From NCBI GenBank assembly GCA_033032865.1, contig JAWHQI010000278.1, forward strand, positions 1,146,001-1,210,000: a stretch of 64,000 nt of DNA. Reading direction: 5' to 3'. This DNA is from Dactylorhiza incarnata. Its lineage: Eukaryota > Streptophyta > Magnoliopsida > Asparagales > Orchidaceae. A program made the translations under genes and the position numbers. The notes under the pieces are model-generated. The model was not told where the DNA came from and made no database searches. It saw only the letters and a program-made list of their open reading frames with translations. The first letter of the stretch is position 1. Each line of letters begins with the position of its first letter. Shown here piece by piece: positions 32,790 through 44,961 of this stretch.

Positions 32790-33240
32790 GATTAAACATT
32801 AGTAACACTATACATATGCATTGTACAATTAGGTGATAAATCAGGAGTGTTTAGGGAAGGGAGAGTCGACTTCTCACTAGTTCCTTGTGTAGTCATGGTA
32901 CCGTCAGAGCTGTAGAGAGTGGCACCAATTGAGCTAAGGAATGGGGCGCCTAAGATGCGTGGATATTTGTTTCCCTTGGGCCCCATAACATAAATTCTAT
33001 GGAATACACATCATTCCCCAATTGGATGTCGACACTGCGTACTCTTCCTTCCGTAGCAATTGCTTCACCATTTGTTAGCATGATCGGTACGTCTTTCATC
33101 TTCATCATTCCCTAACTTGAATTTCTCATCATCACAGATAGAAATGAGATTTCACAAAGAACCTGTATGACAAATGGCGTTAACAAGAGAATTGTTAATT
33201 AAACACGGGACAACCACACTTCCAGGGTACTCAGACGCGA
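32790..33240 (-). pseudogene. Athila-like aspartic protease remnant
   Basis: On the - strand PGSVVVPCLINNSLVNAICHTGS (about 33225-33155) corresponds to the protease active-site region, with the catalytic Asp of D-T-G replaced by His. Downstream come KDVPIMLTNGEAIATEGRVR, VDIQLGNDVYSIEF and, after a frameshift near 33000, YPRILGAPFLSSIGATL, the closing ILG.PFL block. Reverse transcriptase does not follow. Confidence 0.55.
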
Positions 33241-33634
33241 ACTCACATGGACTCGACCTCGCTGAGTCTCCGTCGATGGCTTAGGGGGTTCCACAGGCTC
33301 CTTCATATGTACTGTTGATCTCGATTCACACTCCTTCGTGATGTGATATGTCGCGTGATTTGTAGGCTAGTTCTCACTGTTTTGAGCTTGTAAGAATCAA
33401 CTGGGCTTTTCTTTTTCACAAATACGGTCGGAGCTGTTGTATGACTTCCTCGACATTCTATTTTAATACGACCACTGATTCAGTACCCGATGTGTTGAGG
33501 TGTCTGTGTTTCCTTTTTTATTCATCCTATTTGGTTTCCATCGGTCTTTGTTCCATAAGGAATTCTTTTATTTCATCGTTGTTGGGGCGAAAAGTGTCTC
33601 AACTCCACAATACAAAAAATATAGGAGGTAGGGT

Positions 33635-34161
33635 TGTGAGTGGATGAATACTCAGGCTGCGAATACTAGGGCGAGACGCGGAAGGGGTGTTGCGAGTACC
33701 CCAAACTTCCGAGACTCTTACAAGAGAAGAATAGTGCCGCTTGCGGCGAGACCAAATTTCACACAACGCGAACTTTAGTTGTGCATGATGTTATTGATAA
33801 TTCAAAATGACTTACAATAGTGTTACAAGAAGGGTCAAATTGCTCTCTGCTAGAGTACTCAAAGGTCTAATCTACGGGTCATGCGAGCACCTAGGGGTTT
33901 TGGGCTTGGTTTTTGATGCCCACAGATCTACTGTTCATGACCTATTTATAGGCTCAGAGGGCTATGCCCGCGGGCAGTCTCTAAAAATACGGGATGCCTG
34001 CTTACAAAGTACGGTAAAAACGCTACATATAGAGGGCAGAGTGGTCCGCGAAATCGTTGTTACGGTCGGCGCGTACGTCTTCAGTATTTGGCGAGTACTT
34101 CAGTGGTCGGCGTGTACGTCTTGATGGTTGGGGAGACCTGTTGGCCTTATGTGGGAAAACA
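33635..34161 (-). repeat. 3' LTR of element D (limits approximate)
   Basis: The + strand runs TGTGAG to AAAACA. On the - strand a TATAAATAG box is at about 33957-33949, as in the LTRs of A and B. No second copy is present to fix the ends. Confidence 0.45.
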
Positions 34162-34299
34162 ACTATCTTTCTGATTGTTGACAGCGAATATGGCGTAATT
34201 TTGCCAGACAGGATTCCCGTAGCTTTTCAAATCTCTGACAGGAGGTTATGAAAAAATAGTCTCTGCGAGATCTATTATGCCATAAGTTCTCTGCGCGCG

Positions 34300-34307
34300 T
34301 ATATATA
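34300..34307 (+). promoter_or_regulatory. TATA-like box of aORF1-D
   Basis: TATATATA lies 35 bp upstream of the ATG at 34342, about 140 bp inside the LTR boundary. It is the counterpart of the boxes at 7050 and 24334. Confidence 0.45.
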
Positions 34308-34341
34308 TGCCGATCCCTAGGCCCTCAATCACCTTTTGACG

Positions 34342-36305
34342 ATGACTCGATTTTCGCCTACTGCAATGCTAGTACTCTTGACAGAAATGACAGGACGTAA
34401 GGTGTCTTCTCTGGCCCACATGCATTCTCGCCTTATGGCGAAGCAGAAGAAGTCAAAGGACTCCCCGATAGTCAGGGAGTCTGGGGAAGCGAGTACCGCC
34501 AAACTCGTGTGACACCTTCCCTGTGATCGATATAACCGGTTCCGTTGCCTTCGAGGTGAGAACTCCTTGTGACTTGTGAGACCGCGGGACAATCCACAAC
34601 TTCTTCTAATGACTCAGACAATACATATTTCAAACTCATTTTCGATGTTACTCCCCCACGGGGAGGTTTCGAAGATCTCTTCAGAGATGACAACGGAGAG
34701 GCGGCGCTGAAGCTTGCGAGCATGAAGGAGGATCAGCTGAAGATGATCTTGCTCTACAATCTTGTGGAGGAGGTTACCCAGCGGAAGAAGCCGCATAGCC
34801 AGAAATTGCCTTTGTGGTCTGTCGAGAAGGTTGACGAAGGGGGTAGTGAGCCTCCGAAGTTGGCTTTGGAGGAGGCGAGGTTCCGGATAGAGGCGAAGAA
34901 GGAGGCGGCTCGCATCACCAAGGAGGCAACTGATGCAGAGGTTGAGCAGGCGATGTGAGATCTCGAGGCATTGGCGAAGGAGGAGGATGTTGTTGCGGAA
35001 GTAGACGCGAAAAAGTTGGAGATGGGGAGAGCGCTGCAGGACCGGATACGAAAGGCTGAGGAAGTGGAGGCCAAGGAGGAGGAGAAAAAGAAAAAGGAAG
35101 AAGATGTTGCGGAGGCAGAGCGAGTAGCGGAGAGCCGGAGAGGGAGGAAGAAGACGTCACAAAGATGAATAAGGCTATTGAGGAGATGGCGAAGGAGGTC
35201 GTCGGCGCTGAGGTTGAGAAGAAGAAGAATCTGGAGAAGGCGAAAGCCAGGAGGAAGCATCAGGTGGCCGCGAAGAAGGCTACTGATGCGGCGGAGAGTA
35301 AACTCGTGATGGCGTCAGTGAGTAAGTCTGTGGAGCCGACAGTTACTGTGGAGGAGGTAAGTGACCGGGGGTAAATACTCGGATATCGCGACCAATGCTA
35401 CGAGGAAAAAGGCAGACGCAGGTCTCGCTGCCGCCATAACTGCTGCCGAGGTGATAAAATCCCAGGCGGCGCCATCGGTCCCTGCGAGGAGCGAGTTCAT
35501 CCTTTTCCAACATGAACTTTTGAATAAGGAGAAACAATCTGAAGAGCGGAGGGTCAACGAGACTGAGAGCAAGAAAGATTTGATCTCGCTCTTCAAGGCC
35601 CAGCAGGAAGCCTTGGCTCTGAAGCCGAAGTCTCCACCGAAGAGGAGTAGTATCTACCTCGAGGAAGGCGAGGTCGTGCTGGCAGAGGAGCTAAAGCGAC
35701 GTCATCTCGAGAAGGAGACGACCGAGTAGGAACAAATCATTGCTGCTGACCCCGGCTTAACAGAGGCCTTCCTGTCCCTCTCGCAGGACCGCCGAAGGCT
35801 GGGAAAGGGATTCCTTCCGGAGACACTCGCCGTCCGGCGAGTACTTCAAGTCAGTTCAATCTATTCTGTATGCTTTTGGGTTCTGTGAATTGTCTTTCTT
35901 CAACTTGAACTGATCTTCTTTTGACATGCAGGTGCGAGACCTCCCATCGAGGATGTTCCTCAAGGTGGCCGCACTGAAGAAGAGTACTGGCGAGTACTCC
36001 ATGACAATGACAAGTTGTGGCGGAGGCTTCATGCGCCGGAGAACTAGCAGAGTGCTCAATCGGAGGAGATCTCGCGGTTGAGACAACTTGTGGAGAAGTC
36101 ATCTCAACCACCCCCTCCTGCGACTTCAATACCCCTCGGCGCACCGGCGAGTACTCGCTTTGAGAAAGAAGCTGGGAGGATCCACTCCCTGATTGCGCAG
36201 CTTCATTACCATAAGGCTCAGGGGAAGTCGTGCTCTTGCAGCTTACTGATGTGGTGGAACATTTCACAAAGGCCCTTTGATGACCACATATTATTATTTT
36301 TTGAA
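34342..36305 (+). pseudogene. aORF1-D: Lys/Glu-rich coiled-coil antisense protein
   Basis: From ATG 34342 a short first segment ends at TGA 34510-34512. A long charged frame follows at 34569-35360: FDVTPPRGGFEDLF, AALKLASMKEDQLK, then runs of EARFRIEAKKEA, VEAKEEEKKKKEEDV and EVEKKKNLEKAKARRK, typical of a long coiled coil. Stops at 34956 (CGA to TGA type) and 35166 and a small shift near 35166 interrupt it. A second charged block is at 35361-35850. A canonical intron fits between GTCAGT (about 35850) and CATGCAG (about 35932), then a helical last exon to about 36100-36305. No enzyme motif is seen. Confidence 0.55.
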
Positions 36306-36454
36306 TAGAACGAGCGAGTACTTGACTCTTATATGATGTATGAACTTTGATATATAATATGATTGTATTTGCAGATTCTCCTTATTTTTCTTTTGCTTGT
36401 CTTTTTTGCTGATGTTCTGGAATGTCTTTTGCTGCTTTCTGAGAACTATGCTAT
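36306..36454. other. Intergenic gap between aORF1-D and tandem array
   Basis: AT-rich, no coding. It contains one GCGAGTACTTG word. Confidence 0.3.
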
Positions 36455-36660
36455 AGTATTCACAGACGCTAGCTTTTTGGAACTTGCATTCTTTTTAGCC
36501 AGAAAGATATGGAGGTGTACTCGCAGGACCCTATTTTTTTAGACTTGTATTTTCTTTTGAGTCTGAAAGATATGGAGGAGTATTCGCAGGACGCTAATTT
36601 TTTAGACTTGTATTTTCTTTTAAGTCTGAGAGATATGACAGGGTCCTCGCAGGATCCCCT
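36455..36660. repeat. Tandem array, 63 bp x about 3.3
   Basis: TCGCAGGA-type units start at 36521, 36584 and 36647, with a degenerate earlier unit at about 36458. Spacing is exactly 63 bp. The array separates aORF1-D from the TATA box of aORF2-D. Confidence 0.85.
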
Positions 36661-36715
36661 TCATCTCGTTGGTGAGTACGCCCGCCTGTCGTTTCGACTT
36701 TCGATGTGCCCACCC

Positions 36716-36724
36716 TATAAATAG
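36716..36724 (+). promoter_or_regulatory. TATA-like box of aORF2-D
   Basis: TATAAATAG in the context GCCCACCC...GGGCCCACC, about 65 bp upstream of the ATG at 36784. Confidence 0.55.
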
Positions 36725-36783
36725 GGCCCACCATGGTTCTTGCCTCACACCTTCTTCACTTTTTTCTGTTGTGAGTACTTTAG

Positions 36784-38332
36784 ATGGGCGCCAAGAAGAA
36801 CTCGCAGCGATGAAAGAGCTCGTCCAAGAGGACTGAGATAGTTGATCATTTCCTGAATGAAGTACACGTTCAAACCATCTTTAGGCAATGCGGGAGCAAT
36901 GTGGGAGAGCTTGCAAGCTTCCGCAGGGCCTTCCCTCTTTCGACGGGGGTTATGACAAGACTCTCTTTTCCTAATGAACCCAATAATAAGCTCCCTGAAG
37001 GTAAAGTCACCATTCCCTTCGACGATTTCAGCTTTGGTTTGCGACTACCTCTATGGCCTGAACTCGCTGCCATGTTCAACCATTATGGAGTCGTTCCCGC
37101 ACAAATAGTTCAAATTTCCTTTCTCATCCTGGACTCCTTCGCCATATACCTTCGATTGGAGAAGGTGTCATGGAGTATGGGATCTTTCAAAACCTATTTT
37201 CCTTTAGGTCTCGCGAGTATGGAACTATTTTCTTCGGCGGGGTGCGTGTGTGAGTGCTGAATGCCCCGGATAAGGTCCACTATTGAGTTCAACACTTCAC
37301 TTTTTTTGGAGATCTCGGTCCTTTTGTTTGGCGAGATCGGAGCGGGACTTTGTGACTACTGACCTAACAGGGGTTGAAATGGAGATCGCCGACTTCATTG
37401 CCAACAACCCCCTGGACGTCAATTATTACATGACCCGTATCGATGAAGTCGCTGACTTCAACCCTTTGGAGGGTAAGGGAATGTTCTTCGAGTACTCACG
37501 GTTCCTCTCTGTTTCGAGATCTAATATTTTCTTTTGGTACGCGTCTTGTCCCGCCGACTAACCGTCCTCACCGGCCCAAAGGGTACTTAGACCCTAGGGA
37601 CGACCCGGAAGAGATTGCCAAAGTTGAGATTCGGCGAGTCCGGAGGCGTCGGTACGCAGAGAAGAGGATGAAGTCCATTCTAGATGTTGGCGAGTCCTTT
37701 GCCGCGTCGAGGAAGTGAGCTCGCCAAATCGAGGAAGGGTTCTCGCGCTTGAGAACTGGACATCCTTTTCCTCATGCCTCCGCGGGTGTGATGGACTCGG
37801 CGGACGATCCTCTAATTTTGTGGGATGACGAGACACAACATTTTTCAGTAAACTTGCGTCTCCCATCATATAAGGATTCACCGAATGTTTTTGAATTTCT
37901 ACATATGCTGTAAAAAAGGAGGAAGTTGATGAAGTTCGAAAGATCGACATCCTGGACCTCCCAAATGCGACAGCGAGAGACATGATGCAAAGTCTCATTA
38001 TAAACCACCACACAAGTGCGCAGATCTCCCATCTGCTACACAAGATTCACATTGTAAGGAGGGCAAATGAGGTTCCGCGAGAGCAAAAATAAGGTAAGGA
38101 CATCTTCTGGTTCCGCAAGTTCGTTGTTCTTTGAGTTTATTTCTTCTAACAAGCGAATACTCTTTTGTTACAGAAGTTGTGCGCGAAGATGAAGAAGACG
38201 GCAGACCCCTATGATGTCGAGAGCACCAAATATCTTAAGGAAGCTAATAGGGTCTCGCAGCTCGCTGCGGATGGGGTTATCAAGGAGCTCGAGAAGAGGG
38301 GCATGCTTAATTCGGAGTTCACCGACACAACT
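36784..38332 (+). pseudogene. aORF2-D, main part with Transposase_28-like domain
   Basis: The domain frame at 36898-37260 shows ELASFRRAFPLS, VTIPFDDFSFGLRLPLWPEL, MFNHYGVVPAQIVQ and LILDSFAIYLRL, followed after a break by DKVHYWVQHFTFF. This matches aORF2-A and aORF2-B and PF04195. Downstream blocks are Arg-rich (KVEIRRVRRRRYAEKRMKS) and charged, then a likely intron between GTAAGG (about 38093) and TTACAG (about 38174). The next exon has KMKKTADPYDV, GVIKELEKRGMLNSEF and breaks at the insertion of element E after TDTT. Several stops are present. The first ATG at 36784 opens only a very short frame. Confidence 0.6.
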
Positions 38333-41087
38333 TGTCACGACCCGTCTCGACAAAAGTCAGAGTGCGCTTCGGGGCGGGTCGTGATGCCACAGGCATGGGC
38401 GAAAAGAAATCCATGTCTGCTAAGGCGGAAGCAGAAATACTACAAATGGTTTTAAAAGAGTTACTTTTGAGTAAAACAGATTGATTTATTGCCGAAGCTT
38501 TTTAAAATATGATAACTTGAAACATGTGCACATGCATTTTTTTTGCAAAAGAACTTAAGATATAAGTTTTGGAACAAAATTTATGCAGTGATCATCGCAG
38601 ATGAATGAGCATGCAAAACATGTCAAATTCTAGTACATATAATATTTAGCCTAGCAGTTGTCCATGAAACAGGAGAAAATGGCTGATCGTAATTATTACA
38701 TAACAGAATTATCCGACAGTAAAAGAAATGAAATACAAACACAAAACCTGAAGCTTGACGCAGATCGGCTCAGAAAGCAGGCGGCGCAGGCACGAACGTT
38801 AAGGAAAATTCCAAAACAAGAAGGAAATGCCTCAGAACATTGAAATACACAAGAGCAAAGCAAAATAAAATTCAAGCAGGAGAAACAGAATATTTGAGTA
38901 CCTCTTTTCATGAAGCCGAGCTAACAAAACAGGCAAGCAAGTGAGACAAGCAGAAAAATCTAGAATTATTAGACTTCTCTGAAATATAGCATACACAGAT
39001 GATCATGTAATAACATAAGTTGTAACAAGTGAAAGTGTAGGTATTTTTGTTTGATGCGCAGGATTCATGATTCAGGTAGATTCAAGTACAGATTCAGGAG
39101 ATTCAGAAATTTATGCTCGCTATGACCGGTCCTTTGTTCCTATTAGGGATTCAAGAGGGAACCCAAGTCAAGGAGTTACATCAATTAAACCTTACCTTTC
39201 AATGTTAACTTACGTTATTAATGACTTAGTACATGATTTCGCGGATTCTAGTGTACAGAAACAAGTTATCAAATTGAGGATTCAGGTATTTGGCAGGAAA
39301 ATTTAGAATATAAGGAAATATGTCGTAAGCTAAAACAATCTTGCAACGACATAAGCTGTAATCGTTGAAATGCGTAGGTGTTTACAGTGGGTGCACATGG
39401 TTCACACTCAAGTTCAAGTGTAAGTCTTACTAGAATAAGAGTATTTCCTGCTTACCGTGACCATGCAATCAAGACGATGCACCACCTAAACCCTAGCTTC
39501 CAGGATTTGCTTATGACACGCAGGACCTAAGTGATTCAGAGATTGGTGATTCTAATTGAAACAGACTCACGCTGAAGAAAACATCAGATCAAGAGAAATA
39601 GACTCTATCCAAGTCTTTCAACCAAACAGGCATAAGAAACAGAATTTGATGACTCAAGAGCTCGAAAGAGAGAGTTTTGAAACTTACGGGTTCAAGAATT
39701 CACGAGTAATAAGATTACTATAGATCATTATCTAGGATATCAGGTATTCCTTTAGATTTAGTTATTCCAAAACACGAATATCTTCTAAGTAGACACGTGT
39801 ACGACCCAAACATTTCATATCGAACACATTTCGTTTAATTGCTAGCAAGGAATCTTAATATTTGTCAATATACCAATTAATGTTCATGCTAAAAAAGAAC
39901 TACTAATCCTCCAATTAAAATCATCATTTCACATTTCACAACTCGTGCTATTTCAAATGCGTGAAACCTCAAACTACTATCAAGTCAATCAAAACTAAAC
40001 TTATTTGATGAAACGTGTATTCAAGAGTGAAACATAAAATCATAAGAACAGATCATGCTAAATAAAATTCAATGTTTGCAAGAGAGAGGGATCTCTACTT
40101 GCCTTAAATAAGCTGAAGCTGACGGGGGCGGCCAAATAGCGCGTGCAAAATTAGAAATCACATTTTGAACCTGATTAAACACAACGAAAACGAAGCTGCA
40201 TAATTTACTACGCTAACTCAAGCATTCTACGACGCGGAAATTAAACAAAGAGGGATTAACAGGTTTTACCTCCCTCAGAAAGAGGGGAGAAGAGATACCA
40301 CGAAGGATCGGGAACTTGGCGGTGCTTGGGTGACGGAAACCCTAAATCGGAGAGGACTTCAAGAGATCCCGCCAATTAGGGCGACGAACGACGCCGGGGA
40401 GCACGAATACCTAAGGATTTGGTGATTAGGAAGTGCACAAAATCTGAAATGCAAATTAAACGCAGCTACAATCACAAAATTTGCAAAAATAATCTAGGAG
40501 AAATCTGAATATAGGAGGAAAAGGATGATCCTTACCCAAGGAAGTCAAATCGGGCCTCAAGGAGGAGAGAGGATGGACCCCTAGAAGTTCCTCTAGCAAG
40601 CACCGACCAAATCGACGAAGGAGACGAGGGGTTGTGGTGCAAAACCTTAGAAGAAGAGAGGGGTGTTGCTGCTGGCCTAGGGAGGAAAAGAGGCGCCGCC
40701 GGCCATGGCAGGAGGAGTCGCCGACCACGACAGGAGCAGGAGGGGCGTCAGCTACTGGAGCAGGAGGCGGCGAGCGGCGGCGGCTAGCAGGAGGCACAGG
40801 AGGAGGGATTCGTCGACTAGAATAGGAGGAGGCGTCGGCGGCAAGCAGAAAGGCAGCGCACGGGAGCGGCGAGAGGCGTCGGCGAGTAGGGAGACGAGCG
40901 GGAGTCGCTGATCGTGGCTTGCGGGAAAACAAAGGGGAGCGGGAGCCCTAGCCGAGCGGCTGCGGGATTTAGCGAGACGAGATACCTGGACCGGGGGGTT
41001 TAATCGGGAGCTTGGTCGGCTAGGGAAATAAAGGTGGGGATGGCTGGGGTGCGGTTAGAAGAATAGGAATTATTTAGGGTTGTTACA
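38333..41087 (-). repeat. 3' LTR of element E
   Basis: On the - strand it starts TGTAACAACCC and ends GGGTCGTGACA. A GC-rich section at 40640-40970 opens long frames that lack codon-level or domain support. Confidence 0.9.
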
Positions 41088-42219
41088 TTCTCCCCTACTT
41101 AGGAAGTTTCGTCCCGAAACTTTCTGAGAATTCTCTGAATGGGGGCTCTTTTGGCGAAGATTCAGATGCCATTTATTCCAAACAAGATTTGCAGATCAAG
41201 ACATGAAAGCTAACTATGAATATGCTGAAACGGAAAGGAAAACAAGCGCGGAGACTTACCAAGATGAAGGGAAAAATTTGCGGATACTTGCTTCGCATAA
41301 CAGATTCAAGTTCTCGAGAGAATTATTCAAACTTTTCATGCATTCAAAACACAGTTATCATCGGGATGATTTTTCTTTCGAAGCTTGCGTACTTGATACT
41401 CTACGATCTTAGCGGGTATTGCCAGATACGAAGGATTGGATTCAGAGAACACATGAATTGCTTCACTTAGCTCGGAATTGAGAGATAAGACTCAAGAATT
41501 CGGAAGCGAAAAATCTTTGCACGAAGGGGTAACTTACTTGCGATGCTGACGCTTAAGAGCTAACCAGAAGGAGATACTGGAGAATCAGATGAGACCGATA
41601 GTCGAGCAGAACAGGAAGATTGAATATGAATATCGGAGATTTGAAACTAGGGATTCTAACACATTTCCTACTGTCAGGTACATAAATTATGTAATAATTA
41701 CAGCATTTTCATTGGACAACTCTAGGTAATGATCATGCAAGTGCAACCATGAGATCGTGTGCGATGCCAAGCAAATAGTAAAACCATGCGTGTACAACCA
41801 TTAATGTTGTTCTTAACTTCACACTTGTGCAATGATTTATGATATGAATGCAAATTTATGGATACACATGCCATGTTAAGTGTCCATATCACTTAACATG
41901 TCATGCATATTAAGACTCTAATGCCAACGCACTTGAAAATATTAAACTGCCCATAACCATTTAATATTCGCAAGCGGTGTATATCCTAGTGGAATTCATA
42001 TGCATGAAAATGTTAAGTTTGCTCATACTCCCTTAACATTCGTGTGCATACTACTCATGCTTATGAGTGAGTGTGTGCGTGTTTCAGCCGCGAACAACAC
42101 ATAATGACAAGGTGCGTGAAGAAATGATACATGCATATATTTTTATAAGATAAGATTTTAACTATTTGATAACTGTAAAATACTTTATCTTTAGAAACAA
42201 ACCTAGCTCTGATACCAAC
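41088..42219 (-). other. Non-coding interior of element E
   Basis: No domain-bearing frame is present. It contains several diverged copies of ACATGC/GTTAAG-type words (41850-42070), including a perfect short dyad GTTAAGTG/CACTTAAC. Its ends are the polypurine tract and the primer site. Confidence 0.7.
42206..42217 (-). promoter_or_regulatory. Primer-binding site of element E (tRNA-Met)
   Basis: The - strand reads TGGTATCAGAGC, the standard complement of plant initiator tRNA-Met, two bases inside the 5' LTR. Confidence 0.9.
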
Positions 42220-44961
42220 TGTCACGACCCGTCTCGACAAAAGTCAGAGTGCGCTTCGGGGCGGGTCATGATGCCACAGGCATGGGCGAAAAGAAATCCA
42301 TGTCTGCTAAGTCAGAAGCAGAAATACTACAAATGGTTTTAAAATATATACTTTTGAGTAAAACAGATTATTTATTGCGGAAGCTTTTTAAAATATGATA
42401 ACTTGAAACAGGTGCACATACATTTTTTTTTTGCAAAAGAACTTAAGATATAAGTTTTTGAACAGAATTTATGCAGTGATCATCGCAGATGAATGAGCAT
42501 GCAAAACATGTCAAATTCTAGTACATATAATATTTAGCCTAACAGTTGTCCATGAAACAGGAGAAAATGGCTGATCGTAATTATTACATAACAGAATTAT
42601 CCGACAATAAAAGAAATGAAATACAAACACAAAACCTGAAGCTTGACGCAGATCGGCTCAGGAAGCAGGCGGCGCAGGCACGAACGCTAAGGCAAATTCT
42701 AAAACAAGAAGGAAAAGCCTCAGAACATTGAAATACACAAGAGCAAAGCAAAATAAAATTCAAGCAGGAGAAACAGAATATTTGAGTACCGCTTTTCATG
42801 AAGCTGAGCTAACAAAACAGGCAAGCAAGTGAGACAAGCAGAAAAATCTAGAATTATTAGACTACTCTGAAATATAACATACAAAGATGATCATGTAATA
42901 ACATAAGTTGTAACAAGTGAAAGTGTAGGTGTTTTTGTTTGATACGCATGATTCATGATTCAGGTAGATTCAAGTACAGATTCAGGAGATTTAGAAATTT
43001 ATGCTCGCTATGACCGGTCCTTTGTTCCCATTAGGGATTCAAGAGGGAACCCAAGTCAAGGAGTTGCATCAATTAAACCTTACCTTTCAATGTTAACTTA
43101 CGTTATTAATGACTTAGTACAGGATATCGCGGATTCTAGTGTACAGAAACAAGTTATCAAATCGAGGATTCAGGTATTTGACAGGAAAATTTAGAATATA
43201 AGGAAATATGTCGTAAGCTAAAACAATCTTGCAACGATATAAGCTGTAATCGTTAAAATGCGTAGGTATTTACAGTGGGTGCACATGGTTCACACTCAAG
43301 TTCAAGTGTAAGTCTTACTAGAATAAGAGTATTTTCTGCTTACCGTGACCATGCAATCAAGACGATGCACCACCTAAACCCTAGCTTCCAGGATTTGCTT
43401 ATGACATGCAGGACCTAAGTGATTCAGAGATTGGTGATTCTAATTGAAACAGACTCACGCTGAAGAAAACATCAGATCAAGAGAAATAGACTATATCCAA
43501 GTCTTTCAACCAAACAGGCATAAGAAATAGAATTTGATGACTCAAGAACTCGAAAGAGAGAGTTTTGAAACTTACGGGTTCAAGAATTCACGAGTAATAA
43601 GATTACTATAGATCATTATCTAGGATATCAGGTATTCCTTTAGATTTAGCCATTCCAAAACACGAATATCTTCTAAGTAGACACGTGTACGACCCAAACA
43701 TTTCATATCGAACACATTTCGTCTAATTGCTAGCAAGGAATCTTAACATTTGCCAATATACCAATTAATGTTCATGCTCAAAAAGAACTACTAATCCTCC
43801 AATTAAAATCATCATTTCACATTTCACAACTCGTGTTATTTCAAATGCGTGAAACCTCAAACTACTATCAAGTCAATCAAAACTAAACTTATTTGATTAA
43901 ACGTGTATTCAAGAGTGAAACATAAAATCATAAGAACAGACCATGCTAAATAAAATTCAATGTTTGCAAGAGAGAGAGATCTCTACTTGCCTGACGGGGG
44001 CGGCCAAATAACGCGAGCAAAAATAGAAATCACATTTTGAACCTGATTAAACACAACGAAAATGAAGCTGCATAATTTACTACGCTAACTCAAGCATTCT
44101 ACGACGCGGAAATTAAACAAAGAGGGATTATCAGATTTTACCTCCCTCAGAAAGAGGGGAGAAGAGATACCACGAAGGATCGGGAACTTGGCGGCGCTTG
44201 GGTAACGGAAACCCTAAATCGGAGAGGACTTCAAGAGATCCCATCAATTAGGGCGACGAACGACGCCGGGGAGCACGAATACCTAAGGATTGGGTGATTA
44301 GGAAATGCACAAAATCTGAAATGCAAATTAAACGCAGCTACAATCACAAAATTTGCAAAAATAATCTAGGAGAAATCTGAATATAGGAGGAAAAGGAAGA
44401 TTCTTACCCAAGGAAGTCAAATCGGGCCTCAAGGAGGAGAGAGGATGAACCCCTAGAAGTTCCTCTAGCAAGCACCGGCCAAATCGACGAAGGAGACGAG
44501 GGGTTATGGCTGCAAAACCCTAGAAGAGAGGGGTGTTGCTGCTGGCCTAGGGAGGAGAAGAGGCGCCGCCGGCCATGGCAGGAGGAGTCGCCGACCACGA
44601 CAGGAGCAGGAGGGGCGTCAGCTACTGGAGCAGGAGGCGGCGAGCGGCAACGGCTAGCCGGAGGCACAGGAGGAGGGATTCGTCGACCAGAATAGGAGGA
44701 GGCGTCGGCGGCAAGCAAAAAGGCAGCGCACGCGAGCGGCGAGAGGCGTCGGCGAGTAGGGAGGCGAGCGGGAGTCGCTGATTGTGGCTTGCGGGAAAAC
44801 AGAGGGGAGCGGGAGCCCTAGCCGAGCGGCTGCGGGATTTAGCGAGACGGGAGACCTGGACCGGGGGGGTTTAATCGGGAGCCTGGTCGGCTGGGGAAAT
44901 AAAGGGGGGGGGGAAGGCTGGGGTGCGGCTAGAAGAATAGGAATTATTTAGGGTTGTTACA
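42220..44961 (-). repeat. 5' LTR of element E
   Basis: It matches 38333-41087 throughout at about 97% by eye, 13 bp shorter. A gap of 16 bases near 43990 (CTTAAATAAGCTGAAG absent here) accounts for most of the difference. Confidence 0.9.

Larger units (their letters stand above)
27137..33400 (-). mobile_element. Athila-like LTR retrotransposon remnant with two LTR copies
   Basis: On the - strand a protease remnant (33240-32790) is followed by the Athila-type post-pol signature QLKDIKQSTSWEVTHA (about 32400). Next comes GGGGACAATGCTATATTTAAG (about 32130), another copy of that motif beside each LTR, and LTRs that start TGATGAGTGCATTTTG. Two LTR copies (29606-30237 and 27137-27791) are separated by a short interior whose last part (28776-27792) is paralogous to 31183-30238. 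This looks like two internal regions sharing one LTR. No pol was found. Confidence 0.6.
38333..44961 (-). mobile_element. Element E: non-autonomous large-LTR retrotransposon (LARD-like)
   Basis: Two LTRs of about 2.75 kb (38333-41087 and 42220-44961) flank only 1.13 kb of non-coding DNA. CAACT is duplicated at 38328-38332 and 44962-44966. A primer site matching initiator tRNA-Met over 12 bases lies beside the 42220 LTR on the - strand. A purine-rich tract lies beside the 41087 end, preceded by TTTCGGGACGAAAC, also found beside the polypurine tract of element C. It encodes no recognisable protein and would need enzymes from a Tekay-like helper. Confidence 0.9.

Noticed and set aside
40456..40932. 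158-codon Pro/Ser/Arg-rich open frame in the element E LTR, with a relative at 44404-44718
   Set aside because: High GC keeps several frames open at once. The counterpart in the other LTR is shortened by small changes and no domain is present.
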